Shown here: positions 1 through 6,571 of the stretch, in pieces
Numbering within the stretch: the stretch's first letter is position 1
How the letters are laid out: the number at the start of each line of letters is the position of its first letter
Origin: a virus
Direction: 5' to 3' (one strand)
Length of the DNA stretch: 64,000 bases
IMG/VR virus record: IMGVR_UViG_3300032214_000789
Span: 1-64,000 of that record
Made by a program: the position numbers and the translations under genes
The notes under the pieces: generated by a model
Seen by the model: the letters and a program-made list of their open reading frames with translations, nothing else
Told to the model about the DNA's origin: nothing
Database searches by the model: none

Positions 1-9
1 GATAAGGTT

Positions 10-291
10 TCATAGCAACTCCAATTTACATTTACCATTTACATCATACACAACTTTGACTTGATAATCGTGAACCATATTTGCTCTCCACATAGCATTT
101 TTGAACTCTTCTGTTTCTTTCTCCGGGTATTTGGCAACAAGTTTGAAGTTCTCATCATACTCGTTACAATTCACATCACCAAGATAATGGAGATTTAGGA
201 AACGATTGAGTTGTTGCTTTTGTTCGTGGTCAAGTTGAATTCTTACAAATGTGATGAATTCGTTTGATACTGGGAGTTCTTCGTTAGTCAT
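10..291 (-). CDS. hypothetical protein, 93 aa
   Basis: The 93-residue protein is charged and soluble-looking, with no signal peptide or membrane segment and no motif I recognise. It is the last gene visible in the minus-strand run at the left edge, and its ATG overlaps the stop of the upstream gene by 8 nt, so the two are probably translationally coupled. Function unknown. That it is a real gene rests on tight packing and on codon use like its neighbours'. Confidence 0.7.
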   Translation of the reverse strand: MTNEELPVSNEFITFVRIQLDHEQKQQLNRFLNLHYLGDVNCNEYDENFKLVAKYPEKETEEFKNAMWRANMVHDYQVKVVYDVNGKCKLELL

Positions 292-463
292 AATAAGTGT
301 TTGTGTTTCCGTAGTTTAGATAGTGCCAGAACAAGTTTCTCATTCTGGTTTCATTAGGATACCCATCAAGATGGTTCCACATATGATTTCTCCAAGAATA
401 CACACAATACTCAAAGAGATGGATAGAAGTATAGATGTTCCACTTCTTCCAGGTGTCAGTCAT
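284..463 (-). CDS. hypothetical aromatic-rich protein, 59 aa
   Basis: I start this gene at the ATG at 463, not at the in-frame ATG at 502, because GGAGG lies just upstream of 463 and the shorter form overlaps the preceding gene by only 8 nt instead of 47. The product is unusually rich in Trp, Tyr, His and Asn (five Trp in 59 residues). It has no recognisable domain. The 8 nt overlaps on both sides suggest coupled translation with the two flanking genes. Confidence 0.6.
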   Translation of the reverse strand: MTDTWKKWNIYTSIHLFEYCVYSWRNHMWNHLDGYPNETRMRNLFWHYLNYGNTNTYYD

Positions 464-767
464 TTGCCTCCAATTTACCGATAAGAGTTTTGAGTTCAGC
501 AATCGTGTTACGGTTCCACATTTTAGGATCTCTCTTTACAGCAATTGTGTACTCATCTTCTGGGTCATCATACCACAGTTTGTTCTGCCATTCCTCATCA
601 AGAGTAGGATCCAAACACTCAAGATCACCAAGGAGTTCAAAGATCTCATCAGCAATAACTTCTTTATCAATCTTATCAATTACTGATTGTTTGACTTGAA
701 GATGATTTCTAAGAAGAACATCATAAAGATGACGAAGTTCTTCTCTTGTGAATGTGATTTCAATCAT
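456..767 (-). CDS. hypothetical protein, 103 aa
   Basis: An acidic, probably helical protein (EELRHLYDVLLRNHL near the N-terminus, a Leu/Lys-rich C-terminus). No catalytic motif or membrane segment is visible. The stop overlaps the next gene's start by 8 nt, and its own ATG overlaps the stop of the upstream gene by 4 nt. Function not recognised. Confidence 0.7.
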   Translation of the reverse strand: MIEITFTREELRHLYDVLLRNHLQVKQSVIDKIDKEVIADEIFELLGDLECLDPTLDEEWQNKLWYDDPEDEYTIAVKRDPKMWNRNTIAELKTLIGKLEAND

Positions 768-1024
768 TTTAGTTCCTCTTCAATCCTTTCAATCTCAAAG
801 ATTTCATTTAGAAACTCCAGACCATACTTACCAACAACCCACGCATCTTTATCCTCAAAGAACCGATCACCTATGGTTCTCATATTATAACACTCTTTGT
901 CTTTATCAAAGAATGCAATCACATAGCAGTTCTCTTTTCCTGAACCATTAGATTGATACCACCTGACGAGTTCATACTTGTTGTTGACTTTACTCCAACG
1001 GAACTCAATATCACGGAACCTCAT
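764..1024 (-). CDS. hypothetical protein, 86 aa
   Basis: A small mixed alpha/beta-looking protein beginning MRFRDIEFRW, with no known motif. It is joined by ATGA overlaps to genes on both sides, so it belongs to a translationally coupled chain running from about 2042 down to 10. Proteins of this kind are common in T4-type cyanophage hypervariable regions. Function unknown. Confidence 0.7.
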   Translation of the reverse strand: MRFRDIEFRWSKVNNKYELVRWYQSNGSGKENCYVIAFFDKDKECYNMRTIGDRFFEDKDAWVVGKYGLEFLNEIFEIERIEEELK

Positions 1025-1197
1025 TCTTCATCCTCACAAGGGAACATTTTGTTGTATGCCTCATCAGTCAGCACAAGATACTCTACATTTTCAGCATCTT
1101 TGTGGTCTTCGTAATACACCATACGATAATGGTTGAAGTCGTTGAGGTCTGTGCTGGCGTATTCTACAACACCATCAAGCAGGCAGAGGTAATTCAT
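1021..1197 (-). CDS. small hypothetical protein, 58 aa
   Basis: Translated by hand from the sequence between two larger genes: it starts MNYLCLLDGVVEYAST and ends PCEDEE. The ORF fills the gap exactly, with a 4 nt ATGA overlap at both ends (1194-1197 with the upstream gene, 1021-1024 with the downstream gene). That fit is strong evidence that it is real despite its size. It is acidic, with no recognisable domain. Confidence 0.75.
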   Translation of the reverse strand: MNYLCLLDGVVEYASTDLNDFNHYRMVYYEDHKDAENVEYLVLTDEAYNKMFPCEDEE

Positions 1198-1433
1198 TTC
1201 AGTTTTTGAAGTTGGTAAATAAGATGTTCAATGTCTTCAGTTTCTACACATTTAACAGAACCACCCCAACCATCCGCATCATACTCAACATTGTAAGCAA
1301 AGTTGTCCAGTAGATACTGAAGAGTAGCAATACATACACGAGCACGATCACCTGTTTTGGGTCGTAGAGTGTATTCTTCCGTGACCTTGATTAGTGTCTC
1401 TGCGTGTGTTTTTTGTGGTAATGATTTAGTCAT
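1194..1433 (-). CDS. hypothetical protein, 79 aa
   Basis: A small soluble protein with no recognised motif. It overlaps the upstream gene by 4 nt (1430-1433) and the downstream 58 aa gene by 4 nt (1194-1197). Function unknown. Confidence 0.7.
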   Translation of the reverse strand: MTKSLPQKTHAETLIKVTEEYTLRPKTGDRARVCIATLQYLLDNFAYNVEYDADGWGGSVKCVETEDIEHLIYQLQKLK

Positions 1434-1717
1434 GGTTTCACAGTTTGAATGAGAATTCGTTCTTTGGTAGTATCACGCTTTTTTGCAAGATACTCAATCG
1501 CTTCTTGATTTCGTTTGGGCAACTGATCCCATTCTACTTGCTTTTCAACATAAGGTGATGGAAGAAATTTATCAATCTTATGACACACTTTGTCCAGAGA
1601 GTTAGAAATAAACTCTGCCGTTGCTTGTGCAATCGCAAAGGGAGTAAGCACAATCAACCGAATTGCAACAAGATGTGGAATGTATTTGAGGTAAGGATAG
1701 GTTTTGGTTTCAGTCAT
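1430..1717 (-). CDS. hypothetical protein with a hydrophobic N-terminal half, 95 aa
   Basis: Residues about 14-35 form a continuous hydrophobic stretch (HLVAIRLIVLTPFAIAQATA) that could be a membrane or signal-anchor helix. The rest is charged and ends in a Lys/Arg-rich helix. It overlaps genes on both sides by 4 nt. No family recognised; a small inner-membrane protein is an inference from hydropathy only. Confidence 0.65.
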   Translation of the reverse strand: MTETKTYPYLKYIPHLVAIRLIVLTPFAIAQATAEFISNSLDKVCHKIDKFLPSPYVEKQVEWDQLPKRNQEAIEYLAKKRDTTKERILIQTVKP

Positions 1718-1887
1718 TTGCCTGTAAGATAGTTGAGGTCACTGACGATACGTTGTGCTTCTTCTGGTGAGTTAAATTCTTCTACGATGTAACTGAAACC
1801 GTTGGAGAATGTTCGGCGGATCTTGTTACCTTCAGCAGTATAAGATCCATACTTAACTGGAAACTGATTGAGAATTGTTCTGATCAT
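1714..1887 (-). CDS. small hypothetical protein, 57 aa
   Basis: Translated by hand: it begins MIRTILNQFPVKYGSY and ends SDLNYLTGK. It fills the space between two genes exactly, with ATGA overlaps at both ends (1884-1887 and 1714-1717). It has a beta-rich N-terminus and a helical C-terminus. Function unknown. Confidence 0.75.
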   Translation of the reverse strand: MIRTILNQFPVKYGSYTAEGNKIRRTFSNGFSYIVEEFNSPEEAQRIVSDLNYLTGK

Positions 1888-2042
1888 TTGATGTTCAGAT
1901 AAGGTTTGTTGTAGATCATGTGATCCAGAACTTGACCGATCATTTGACGGTAAGTCTCATCATAGTTTTTGCTGCACTCTTCATATGCCTCATAGAGTTT
2001 GGTATAGAGTGTGTCCCAGTGCTCTTGAGTGATGGTGGTCAT
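1884..2042 (-). CDS. small hypothetical protein, 52 aa, first gene of a transcript
   Basis: I start at the ATG at 2042 (MTTITQEHW) because the longer in-frame reading to 2114 runs through a promoter -10 (2064-2069), a terminator hairpin (2074-2099) and the stop of the upstream gene. The leader from the predicted transcript start (about 2057) is only 15 nt and has no Shine-Dalgarno. The protein is acidic and helical. It is probably the first gene of an early transcript reading down to position 10. Confidence 0.65.
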   Translation of the reverse strand: MTTITQEHWDTLYTKLYEAYEECSKNYDETYRQMIGQVLDHMIYNKPYLNIK

Positions 2043-2063
2043 CGGTTTGTTTGAACTGAAGTT

Positions 2064-2091
2064 ATTATACGGCAAAAAGGGCACCTGTGAA
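2064..2091 (-). promoter_or_regulatory. sigma70-like promoter embedded in a terminator
   Basis: Read on the minus strand: -35 TTCACA (2091-2086), a 16 nt spacer, -10 TATAAT (2069-2064). Predicted start of transcription about 2057. The -35 lies in the loop of the terminator hairpin of the upstream gene. An AACTGGCACA element sits further upstream at 2108-2099. Confidence 0.7.
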
Positions 2092-2099
2092 GATGCCCT
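2074..2099 (-). terminator. rho-independent terminator after the 100 aa gene
   Basis: Minus strand AGGGCA - 10 nt loop - TGCCCT followed by a run of T. It lies 12 nt past the stop codon of the gene at 2111-2413 and shares bases with the next promoter. Confidence 0.7.
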
Positions 2100-2108
2100 G
2101 TGCCAGTT
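2099..2108 (-). promoter_or_regulatory. AACTGGCACA upstream promoter element, copy 1
   Basis: Ten-base sequence at about -42 to -51 of the promoter at 2064-2091, with 29 nt between it and the -10 hexamer. Identical copies precede -10 hexamers at 3572, 8658 and 25237. It has the position of an activator or alpha-CTD contact site, but its function is inferred. Confidence 0.55.
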
Positions 2109-2110
2109 AT

Positions 2111-2413
2111 TCAAGTGTCCTTGTATTCCTCTTCTACTTCCTTCACACGCTCCATGAAACTGTCATCACCGTGATCGCCACTATACAAATAGTCAATATG
2201 TCTCATGATCTCTGCCATCTTACGCATCTTGGGAAGTTGTTCTTTCAGATACTCAATCACTTCTGGTTCGTGATCTGGATACCATTCCTGACCATAAGTT
2301 CTATCTTCATATTTGCCTTTACCGTTGTTTTGGATTTCTTCTTCCAACTCATCAGCAAACTGTGCCACCTTGTAGTAATCGTATCCACAATAACCAAAAT
2401 GTCCGCCGCTCAT
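2111..2413 (-). CDS. hypothetical protein (MSGGHF type), 100 aa
   Basis: Begins MSGGHFGYCGYDYYKV, a start I know from small phage proteins of unknown function, followed by an acidic helical body. Last gene of its transcript: a hairpin terminator follows 12 nt after the stop. Its ATG overlaps the upstream stop by 4 nt. Function unknown. Confidence 0.75.
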   Translation of the reverse strand: MSGGHFGYCGYDYYKVAQFADELEEEIQNNGKGKYEDRTYGQEWYPDHEPEVIEYLKEQLPKMRKMAEIMRHIDYLYSGDHGDDSFMERVKEVEEEYKDT

Positions 2414-2607
2414 TTTACTGCCTCCAATTCATCAAGTTTCTCATTCACAAAACCAGTCATATCAAGTGTGCGTGGATCTAAACCTTCCTCAAGACAATCA
2501 AGGTTAAATTCCATCACAGCACCAAGGATTAGACATGCTTTAATCTTATCATCCAGTGGTTGAGCAATGTAGTTGACAATGTGCTCGTAGAGTTGATCGT
2601 AAGTCAT
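2410..2607 (-). CDS. hypothetical protein, 65 aa
   Basis: A small acidic helical protein with no recognisable domain. It overlaps both neighbours by 4 nt, within a coupled chain of genes running from 3941 to 2111. Confidence 0.7.
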   Translation of the reverse strand: MTYDQLYEHIVNYIAQPLDDKIKACLILGAVMEFNLDCLEEGLDPRTLDMTGFVNEKLDELEAVK

Positions 2608-2810
2608 TGTTGTGCCTCAATAATAGATTTGATGGTTTTAAGATCTTCTAATCGTTCTTTGTGGTCATCATATTCCTCACAGAATTGTTCCATTCGTTCT
2701 TCGTGCCCATCATCATCATAGTTGGTTTCTTCGCGGATCTCCCATTCAATATCAGAAAGATGTGCCTGGGTATCATCAATAAAATATTCTAAAGTATCAA
2801 GGAGTGACAT
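2604..2810 (-). CDS. hypothetical acidic coiled-coil-like protein, 68 aa
   Basis: Very acidic, with long heptad-like helices (DIEWEIREE and DDHKERLEDLKTIKSIIEAQ), so a small coiled-coil dimer is plausible. It overlaps the upstream gene by 14 nt and the downstream one by 4 nt. Function unknown. Confidence 0.7.
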   Translation of the reverse strand: MSLLDTLEYFIDDTQAHLSDIEWEIREETNYDDDGHEERMEQFCEEYDDHKERLEDLKTIKSIIEAQQ

Positions 2811-3105
2811 TTTCAGGAACTGGGGGTGGAGGTGTTACTGGAGGTAGTATAGCAGGTTTAGGTGCCACTTGAGGGGGAGGGGTCTGTTGGGGAAGTGGCA
2901 CAGCATGAGAAGGATTTACATTCACCGTCTGCTTTTCTAGATCAGCAATCTTTTGCTGCAGATCAGTGATATGCTGTTCATATGTTTGATTTACTTCGTC
3001 TGCTGGTTTTGTTTGATTTTCATTTGCTAATTTCCAACCAGCAGCACCAGCAGCAAAGATACTGGCAAGGGCAGCAAAGACAGAAACAGTTTTAGAAAAA
3101 CTCAT
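2797..3105 (-). CDS. membrane-anchored protein with coiled coil and Pro-rich tail, 102 aa
   Basis: Residues 7-25 (VSVFAALASIFAAGAAGWK) form an N-terminal membrane anchor. A heptad-containing coiled coil follows (about 40-60, ITDLQQKIADLEKQ), then a tail from about 66 made almost entirely of Pro, Gln, Val and Ala. Anchor, coiled coil and extended tail is an architecture that could span the periplasm; an inner-membrane spanin-like role is one possibility, but no lysis cassette is visible beside it. It overlaps the next gene by 14 nt and the previous one by 4 nt. Confidence 0.65.
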   Translation of the reverse strand: MSFSKTVSVFAALASIFAAGAAGWKLANENQTKPADEVNQTYEQHITDLQQKIADLEKQTVNVNPSHAVPLPQQTPPPQVAPKPAILPPVTPPPPVPENVTP

Positions 3106-3284
3106 TCAGAAATTTCCTCCTCAAAAATAAACCATTCGTACAGAGAATTCATCGCACCTTCAACCACACAATCAACCACAGCATCTTCGTGTGGATTTTC
3201 TACGTGTTTATGAGCACGATTGTACCCATAACGCACACCTTCTTCCAGTGCCATTTCAAGAACTTTACGGAAGTTTGGTTTCAT
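3102..3284 (-). CDS. hypothetical protein, 60 aa
   Basis: Begins MKPNFRKVLEMALEEGVRYG and is helical and acidic, with a conserved-looking His/Asn patch in the middle (HKHVENPHEDA). It has the look of a conserved cyanophage small protein, but I assign no function. It overlaps the upstream gene by 20 nt and the downstream gene by 4 nt. Confidence 0.7.
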   Translation of the reverse strand: MKPNFRKVLEMALEEGVRYGYNRAHKHVENPHEDAVVDCVVEGAMNSLYEWFIFEEEISE

Positions 3285-3513
3285 TTTGAATTTCCAGTTT
3301 GAGTTTACGAATACCAGTTACAAAATAGGCAAAGTCACGAGTCTCTGTAATGGGTTTGATTTCACCACATACACCACACTTTGACTCATAAACAGAGGAG
3401 CATCCTACGGAATAAACTCCGTACTTCTTCCCACAATCAAAACAAGTGTTGTAGGCAGTTTCAAGCTTCTTTAGAAGTGCTTTCTTTTCTTTTAAAGTCA
3501 TCACAGAGTCCAT
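3265..3513 (-). CDS. small zinc-ribbon-like protein, 82 aa
   Basis: Two Cys pairs (CFDC and, about 20 residues later, CGVC) make a zinc ribbon likely; a fifth Cys lies between them (VGCSS). I prefer the ATG at 3513 (MDSVMTLKEKKALL) over longer forms because a TATGAT -10 at 3536-3541 with an AACTGGCACA element upstream would give a 16 nt leader to it, the same as other early genes here; the ATG at 3501 is an alternative. It overlaps the previous gene by about 50 nt in another frame. A DNA- or RNA-binding role is inference. Confidence 0.6.
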   Translation of the reverse strand: MDSVMTLKEKKALLKKLETAYNTCFDCGKKYGVYSVGCSSVYESKCGVCGEIKPITETRDFAYFVTGIRKLKLEIQNETKLP

Positions 3514-3649
3514 AGGGATCGTTGTCTGCAAGGTAATCATACAGTAGTTTAGCAAACCCGTATTGGGGTCTTGTGCCAGTTTCAATACTGGTCGATGTGG
3601 CAACCGTCCACATTATATCCAAATTAAGTTTATCAGGAAATTCCTTCAT
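3461..3649 (-). CDS. hypothetical protein, 62 aa
   Basis: Start chosen at the ATG at 3649 (MKEFPDKLNLDIMW) because GGGGA lies at good spacing upstream; an ATG at 3667 is also in frame. The 3' part overlaps the zinc-ribbon gene by about 50 nt in a different frame, and the internal promoter of that gene lies inside this ORF. No recognised domain. The overlap lowers confidence, but the start signal supports it. Confidence 0.55.
   Translation of the reverse strand: MKEFPDKLNLDIMWTVATSTSIETGTRPQYGFAKLLYDYLADNDPYGLCDDFKRKESTSKEA
3536..3541 (-). promoter_or_regulatory. TATGAT -10 element of an internal early promoter
   Basis: Minus-strand TATGAT with an exact AACTGGCACA element 30 nt upstream (3572-3581) but no good -35. 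A start near 3529 would leave a 16 nt leader to the ATG at 3513. The assignment rests on matching the spacing of three other promoters in this window. Confidence 0.45.
3572..3581 (-). promoter_or_regulatory. AACTGGCACA upstream promoter element, copy 2
   Basis: Exact copy of the 10-mer at 2099-2108, here inside the coding sequence of the 62 aa gene and 30 nt upstream of a TATGAT hexamer. Confidence 0.5.
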
Positions 3650-3941
3650 TATCTTCCCCTTCTTCATCTATTTTATCCAAATAATCCCAATTCCAAGTTC
3701 TACCCATAAAATCAATATCAAATCCAAACTTATAAACCCAGAAAATAATACTCAAAACATCACCACTTCCTGACTTAATTTGTAGATACGGCCAAGAAGC
3801 ATAGTCATTCCAACTCACAGAAATTTGAAGCAAACTCCAACGCTTGATATTTAGAATTTGAAAATACCAATCGTGCCCATAATCATAACGGTGATTGTAT
3901 TTAATTAAAGTTTTACGATGCTTAAAATTAATTAGATCCAT
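3633..3941 (-). CDS. hypothetical protein, 102 aa
   Basis: Rich in Trp, Tyr, Asp and Ile, with an acidic C-terminus (KIDEEGEDNEGIS). No signal, membrane segment or known motif. It overlaps the downstream gene's start by 17 nt and the upstream gene by 14 nt. Function unknown. Confidence 0.65.
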   Translation of the reverse strand: MDLINFKHRKTLIKYNHRYDYGHDWYFQILNIKRWSLLQISVSWNDYASWPYLQIKSGSGDVLSIIFWVYKFGFDIDFMGRTWNWDYLDKIDEEGEDNEGIS

Positions 3942-4128
3942 TTAGTTCCTCTGCGAGTTGTAGTATGTCATTTTTATCTAAAACAACCATATTATTTTGT
4001 GCGTTATACCATACTGCAGTTTCTGCTGCAAGTTTAAGAATTGTAGAAACAAGTTTCTCTTCAGTATCGGCACCATTATTACGTGCTTCCCAAATCGCAT
4101 TCATGAATGCTTGTGATCTTTCTGTCAT
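3928..4128 (-). CDS. hypothetical protein, 66 aa
   Basis: A helical, acidic small protein (MTERSQAFMNAIWEARNN). No domain recognised. It follows the HNH gene by 8 nt and overlaps the next gene by 14 nt. Confidence 0.65.
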   Translation of the reverse strand: MTERSQAFMNAIWEARNNGADTEEKLVSTILKLAAETAVWYNAQNNMVVLDKNDILQLAEELNGSN

Positions 4129-4136
4129 TTTATTAA

Positions 4137-4610
4137 TTAAAAACTATACTCCAACCATTCTTGAATATTGGAATTGTCAAGAATGAATTGCATTTTATTA
4201 AATGGTGCTCTTGGTCGCTTTAACAATCGCATACCAGTGTGTTCTAGAAAGGAATTTCCTTTTCTGGTGTTACAAGGACTACATGCAACTACAAGATTTT
4301 CCCAACTATCATCACCACCACGACATCTTGGTACAACATGATCAATTGTTAAATTTCTTGTTGATCCACAGTATTGACAACTATTTTTATCTCTCTTGTA
4401 AATCATCGCTCTGGATGGTTTATGAGACATAATCTTTGAAAGAGGAACTTTTACGTAATCAAGAAGGCGAATTACCCTATCAGAAAGAACTTGTGCTTTT
4501 TCTTTAAGAAGTAAAACTATTGCTCTTTTCCAACTTGTGATGTTGAGTGGTTCGTAACTAGAATTTAATACTAAAACTGCTTTTCCAGGTTGAATTCTTA
4601 AGTAGTCCAT
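4137..4610 (-). CDS. HNH endonuclease
   Basis: A 157 aa HNH-family nuclease. The zinc-binding CxxC (C78-C81), the core DHVVPRCRGG (D90, H91), the downstream Asn of the ENL segment and a second CxxC (C110-C113, followed by N) give the layout of the stand-alone HNH family common in cyanobacteria and their phages, including the typical N-terminal segment VLVLNSSYEPLNITSWKRA. It should nick or cut DNA at a divalent-metal beta-beta-alpha site. No split target gene is evident, so a free-standing homing enzyme or a host-DNA-degrading role are both possible. Confidence 0.9.
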   Translation of the reverse strand: MDYLRIQPGKAVLVLNSSYEPLNITSWKRAIVLLLKEKAQVLSDRVIRLLDYVKVPLSKIMSHKPSRAMIYKRDKNSCQYCGSTRNLTIDHVVPRCRGGDDSWENLVVACSPCNTRKGNSFLEHTGMRLLKRPRAPFNKMQFILDNSNIQEWLEYSF

Positions 4611-4614
4611 CTTG

Positions 4615-4995
4615 TTAGTCAGGCTCTACACCTTTATCTATAAATTTTTCCAAAGACTCAAGATCATCTTTAAGATCTTGTTCTTTTTTCTGGTCATGAT
4701 AATAAGACCACAGAGCATTATGGACATCCATTAGATGATCTACCCAGAAACCAACAGGATAAATGCCTAGAGCGTCTTGAAGTCCACGGTGACTTGTTCC
4801 TCCTTCTTCTTCCTTACACATAATATAGCAGATTGCTTGTACCATATCAACTTTATCTTCTTCGGAAAGCATAAAATACTTTCCTACTGCCCGTTGCTTT
4901 GCTTCTTCATTATCTTTTTGAAGTTGCTTGCAGGTATCAGAGTCCCACCACTCTTGGAGTGCTTTACCAAATTCGTTAGGTTTCTTTTCAGTCAT
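4615..4995 (-). CDS. conserved hypothetical protein, 126 aa
   Basis: A helical, charged protein (SEEDKVDMVQAICYIMCKEEEGGTS in the middle, a Lys/Asp/Glu-rich C-terminus). It resembles small cyanophage proteins of unknown role. It ends 4 nt before the HNH start and begins 2 nt after the stop of the 67 aa gene, so it is probably cotranscribed with both from the promoter at 5224-5252. Confidence 0.7.
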   Translation of the reverse strand: MTEKKPNEFGKALQEWWDSDTCKQLQKDNEEAKQRAVGKYFMLSEEDKVDMVQAICYIMCKEEEGGTSHRGLQDALGIYPVGFWVDHLMDVHNALWSYYHDQKKEQDLKDDLESLEKFIDKGVEPD

Positions 4996-4997
4996 GA

Positions 4998-5201
4998 TTA
5001 ATAGGGTAAAGATTTCAAACCATCTAAAACTTCTTGAAAACGTTCTGCACGACTCTTGTGATGTTCTATGTTTTCTTCAAGAACACTTACAATATCATCC
5101 AATACAACATCTAGAGATGCATCAGTATCAAAGTATTGTTGAATTGCTTCGGCAAGATATCGCCGTCTACTCCATTCTAATGAGTAGGGTTTGTAGTTCA
5201 T
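4998..5201 (-). CDS. conserved hypothetical protein, 67 aa, first gene of a transcript
   Basis: Start placed at the ATG at 5201 (MNYKPYSLEWSRRRYL). The longer in-frame form would run through a consensus promoter at 5224-5252. The leader from about 5217 is 16 nt and lacks a Shine-Dalgarno. The protein is helical and acidic (a DIVSVLEENIEHHKSRAERF helix). Function unknown; it heads a likely early transcript into the 126 aa gene and the HNH gene. Confidence 0.7.
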   Translation of the reverse strand: MNYKPYSLEWSRRRYLAEAIQQYFDTDASLDVVLDDIVSVLEENIEHHKSRAERFQEVLDGLKSLPY

Positions 5202-5223
5202 GATAATGGGTGTATATGGGTGT

Positions 5224-5252
5224 ATTATAGGGTGTTCAAAGTCTTTTGTCAA
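5224..5252 (-). promoter_or_regulatory. consensus sigma70 promoter
   Basis: Minus strand TTGACA (5252-5247), 17 nt, TATAAT (5229-5224), a perfect match to the bacterial consensus, so it should be read by unmodified host RNA polymerase. The start would be about 5217. The segment at 5269-5260 is GATTGGCGCC, a 6/10 match to AACTGGCACA at the same distance from the -10. Confidence 0.85.
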
Positions 5253-5572
5253 TCCCTTTGGCGCCAATCAGTTTCATCATCATCCCTCTTAAACCAATCA
5301 ACAATCTCATCTACATTATCAAAACCTCTCTTGCCAAATCTTTCATTTCCTAAACCACCAATGTCTAATTGATTAAGAAAATCATCCATATCTCCTTCTT
5401 GCATATCAGGATTTTCTGCCTTCCTTCTTGCTTGACGGAGAATAGTTGCGGCAGAACGATTTGCTTTTGCAAGTTTTTCTGCCCAGATCATATCTTCCAG
5501 AGTTACTTCCCCACCATTGACTATCCTGTCACAAATAAATTCAAGGCGAAGACGATATTGCGTAGAGAGCAT
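5249..5572 (-). CDS. conserved hypothetical protein, 107 aa
   Basis: Begins MLSTQYRLRLEFICDRIV, with a helical N-terminal half rich in Ala/Arg (WAEKLAKANRSAATILRQAR) and an acidic tail. It looks like a conserved T4-type cyanophage protein; a DNA-binding role could fit the basic helix but is inference. A CTAAATA late element lies 21 nt upstream, and the 3' end overlaps the -35 of the next promoter. Confidence 0.7.
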   Translation of the reverse strand: MLSTQYRLRLEFICDRIVNGGEVTLEDMIWAEKLAKANRSAATILRQARRKAENPDMQEGDMDDFLNQLDIGGLGNERFGKRGFDNVDEIVDWFKRDDDETDWRQRD

Positions 5573-5593
5573 ACATGTTACCAGATGTAGTGT

Positions 5594-5600
5594 TATTTAG
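5594..5600 (-). promoter_or_regulatory. T4-like late promoter CTAAATA, with overlapping TATAAT
   Basis: Minus strand reads TATAATATCTAAATAAC. CTAAATA at 5600-5594 is 21 nt before the ATG at 5572 and fits the T4 late -10 (TATAAATA). The overlapping TATAAT (5608-5603) could also act as a sigma70 -10, so the gene may be read at two stages. Confidence 0.55.
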
Positions 5601-5603
5601 ATA

Positions 5604-6305
5604 TTATACCGTCATGTTCAAAGATACAATTATTCTACTCTTTTCATCTTGACTTGGAAGAGTATAGTGAAATATATTTGAAGGGAATACTATTAAAGAA
5701 CCCGAAGAAATGTTTTTTTCAACATATACTTCTTTACGATTATATTCCAAATTATTGAGAAATGGGCAAATAAATTCTGTAGGTGTATGTACTCTTTCAT
5801 CAAATTCTATAAAACAAACTGATCCTAAACTACTTGGTGCATTTCCATGTGTGTGGGGTGCATGAAACATTCCTTTTTTTTGTTCTTGAAACCATGCATA
5901 ATTAATTTCAGCCATTTTATTTGGAAAATTTTCAGGATTACCAAAACATTCATATATTATTTTTCTCTCTTCGTAAAAGATTTGATCTATAATATTTGCA
6001 AATTGTTTTTCCCATTCCTGTCTTTGTAAAATTTGCTCTTGACTTTTATTTTTTCTGTGCCTCTCAAGTTCATAAGTTGTAAAGACGCTATCTCTATTGA
6101 CTAACCATTCTTTACTTTCATCAAACAACTCTAATAATTTTTTCTTTTTAATTTCCCAATTTGACATTTTTATATGCAAAAGGGGGACAGAAAACATCGG
6201 TTTTATAATTATTTCTTTATTCAGATATTTTTCAGCAACTAAATTGCAAAAATTACTTTCATCATCAAGTAATTTTTTTTCTTTATCAAAATATACTTCT
6301 TTCAT
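5604..6305 (-). CDS. 2OG-Fe(II) oxygenase-like protein, 233 aa
   Basis: The C-terminal half has the pattern of phage 2-oxoglutarate/Fe(II) oxygenases: HAPHTHGN (H148, H151, H153), then a beta strand segment, SGSLIVFPSNIFHYTLP with H213, and R224 in KSRIIVSLN as the likely 2OG-binding Arg. Known enzymes of this fold hydroxylate proteins, nucleic acids or small molecules; the substrate here cannot be inferred. The N-terminal 140 residues are charged and helical. The gene is AT-rich compared with its neighbours. Confidence 0.65.
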   Translation of the reverse strand: MKEVYFDKEKKLLDDESNFCNLVAEKYLNKEIIIKPMFSVPLLHIKMSNWEIKKKKLLELFDESKEWLVNRDSVFTTYELERHRKNKSQEQILQRQEWEKQFANIIDQIFYEERKIIYECFGNPENFPNKMAEINYAWFQEQKKGMFHAPHTHGNAPSSLGSVCFIEFDERVHTPTEFICPFLNNLEYNRKEVYVEKNISSGSLIVFPSNIFHYTLPSQDEKSRIIVSLNMTV

Positions 6306-6325
6306 ATTTTTAAAATTTTATAAAC

Positions 6326-6571
6326 TCATTTAGATTTAGCGTTTTTTTCAAATTCTTTTTGCAATTCTTCTGCAAGTTTATAAGATCTTCTCCACATAAA
6401 ATACTTTACAATTGGATTTGCTGGATTATGAAGTGTCCACCATTTTATTTTTTCATATTGAATTCTTGCAAGTTGAGTTAACAAATAAAACCCTTTTGCA
6501 ACTGATTGATCTGTAATGATCAAATAAGCAATACAAAAAAATATAATAAAGTAGATGTAATTAGAACTCAT
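6326..6571 (-). CDS. small membrane protein, 81 aa
   Basis: Residues 4-21 (NYIYFIIFFCIAYLIITD) form one strong N-terminal membrane segment. The rest is amphipathic and basic, with several Trp/Tyr, and probably lies along the membrane or in the cytoplasm. The ATG overlaps the upstream stop by 4 nt. Conserved-looking, function unknown. Confidence 0.7.
   Translation of the reverse strand: MSSNYIYFIIFFCIAYLIITDQSVAKGFYLLTQLARIQYEKIKWWTLHNPANPIVKYFMWRRSYKLAEELQKEFEKNAKSK

Noticed and set aside
2895-2904. Plus-strand AAGTGGCACA, one mismatch from the 10-mer
   Set aside because: It faces away from the minus-strand genes, codes for the Pro-rich tail of the 102 aa protein and has no downstream promoter.
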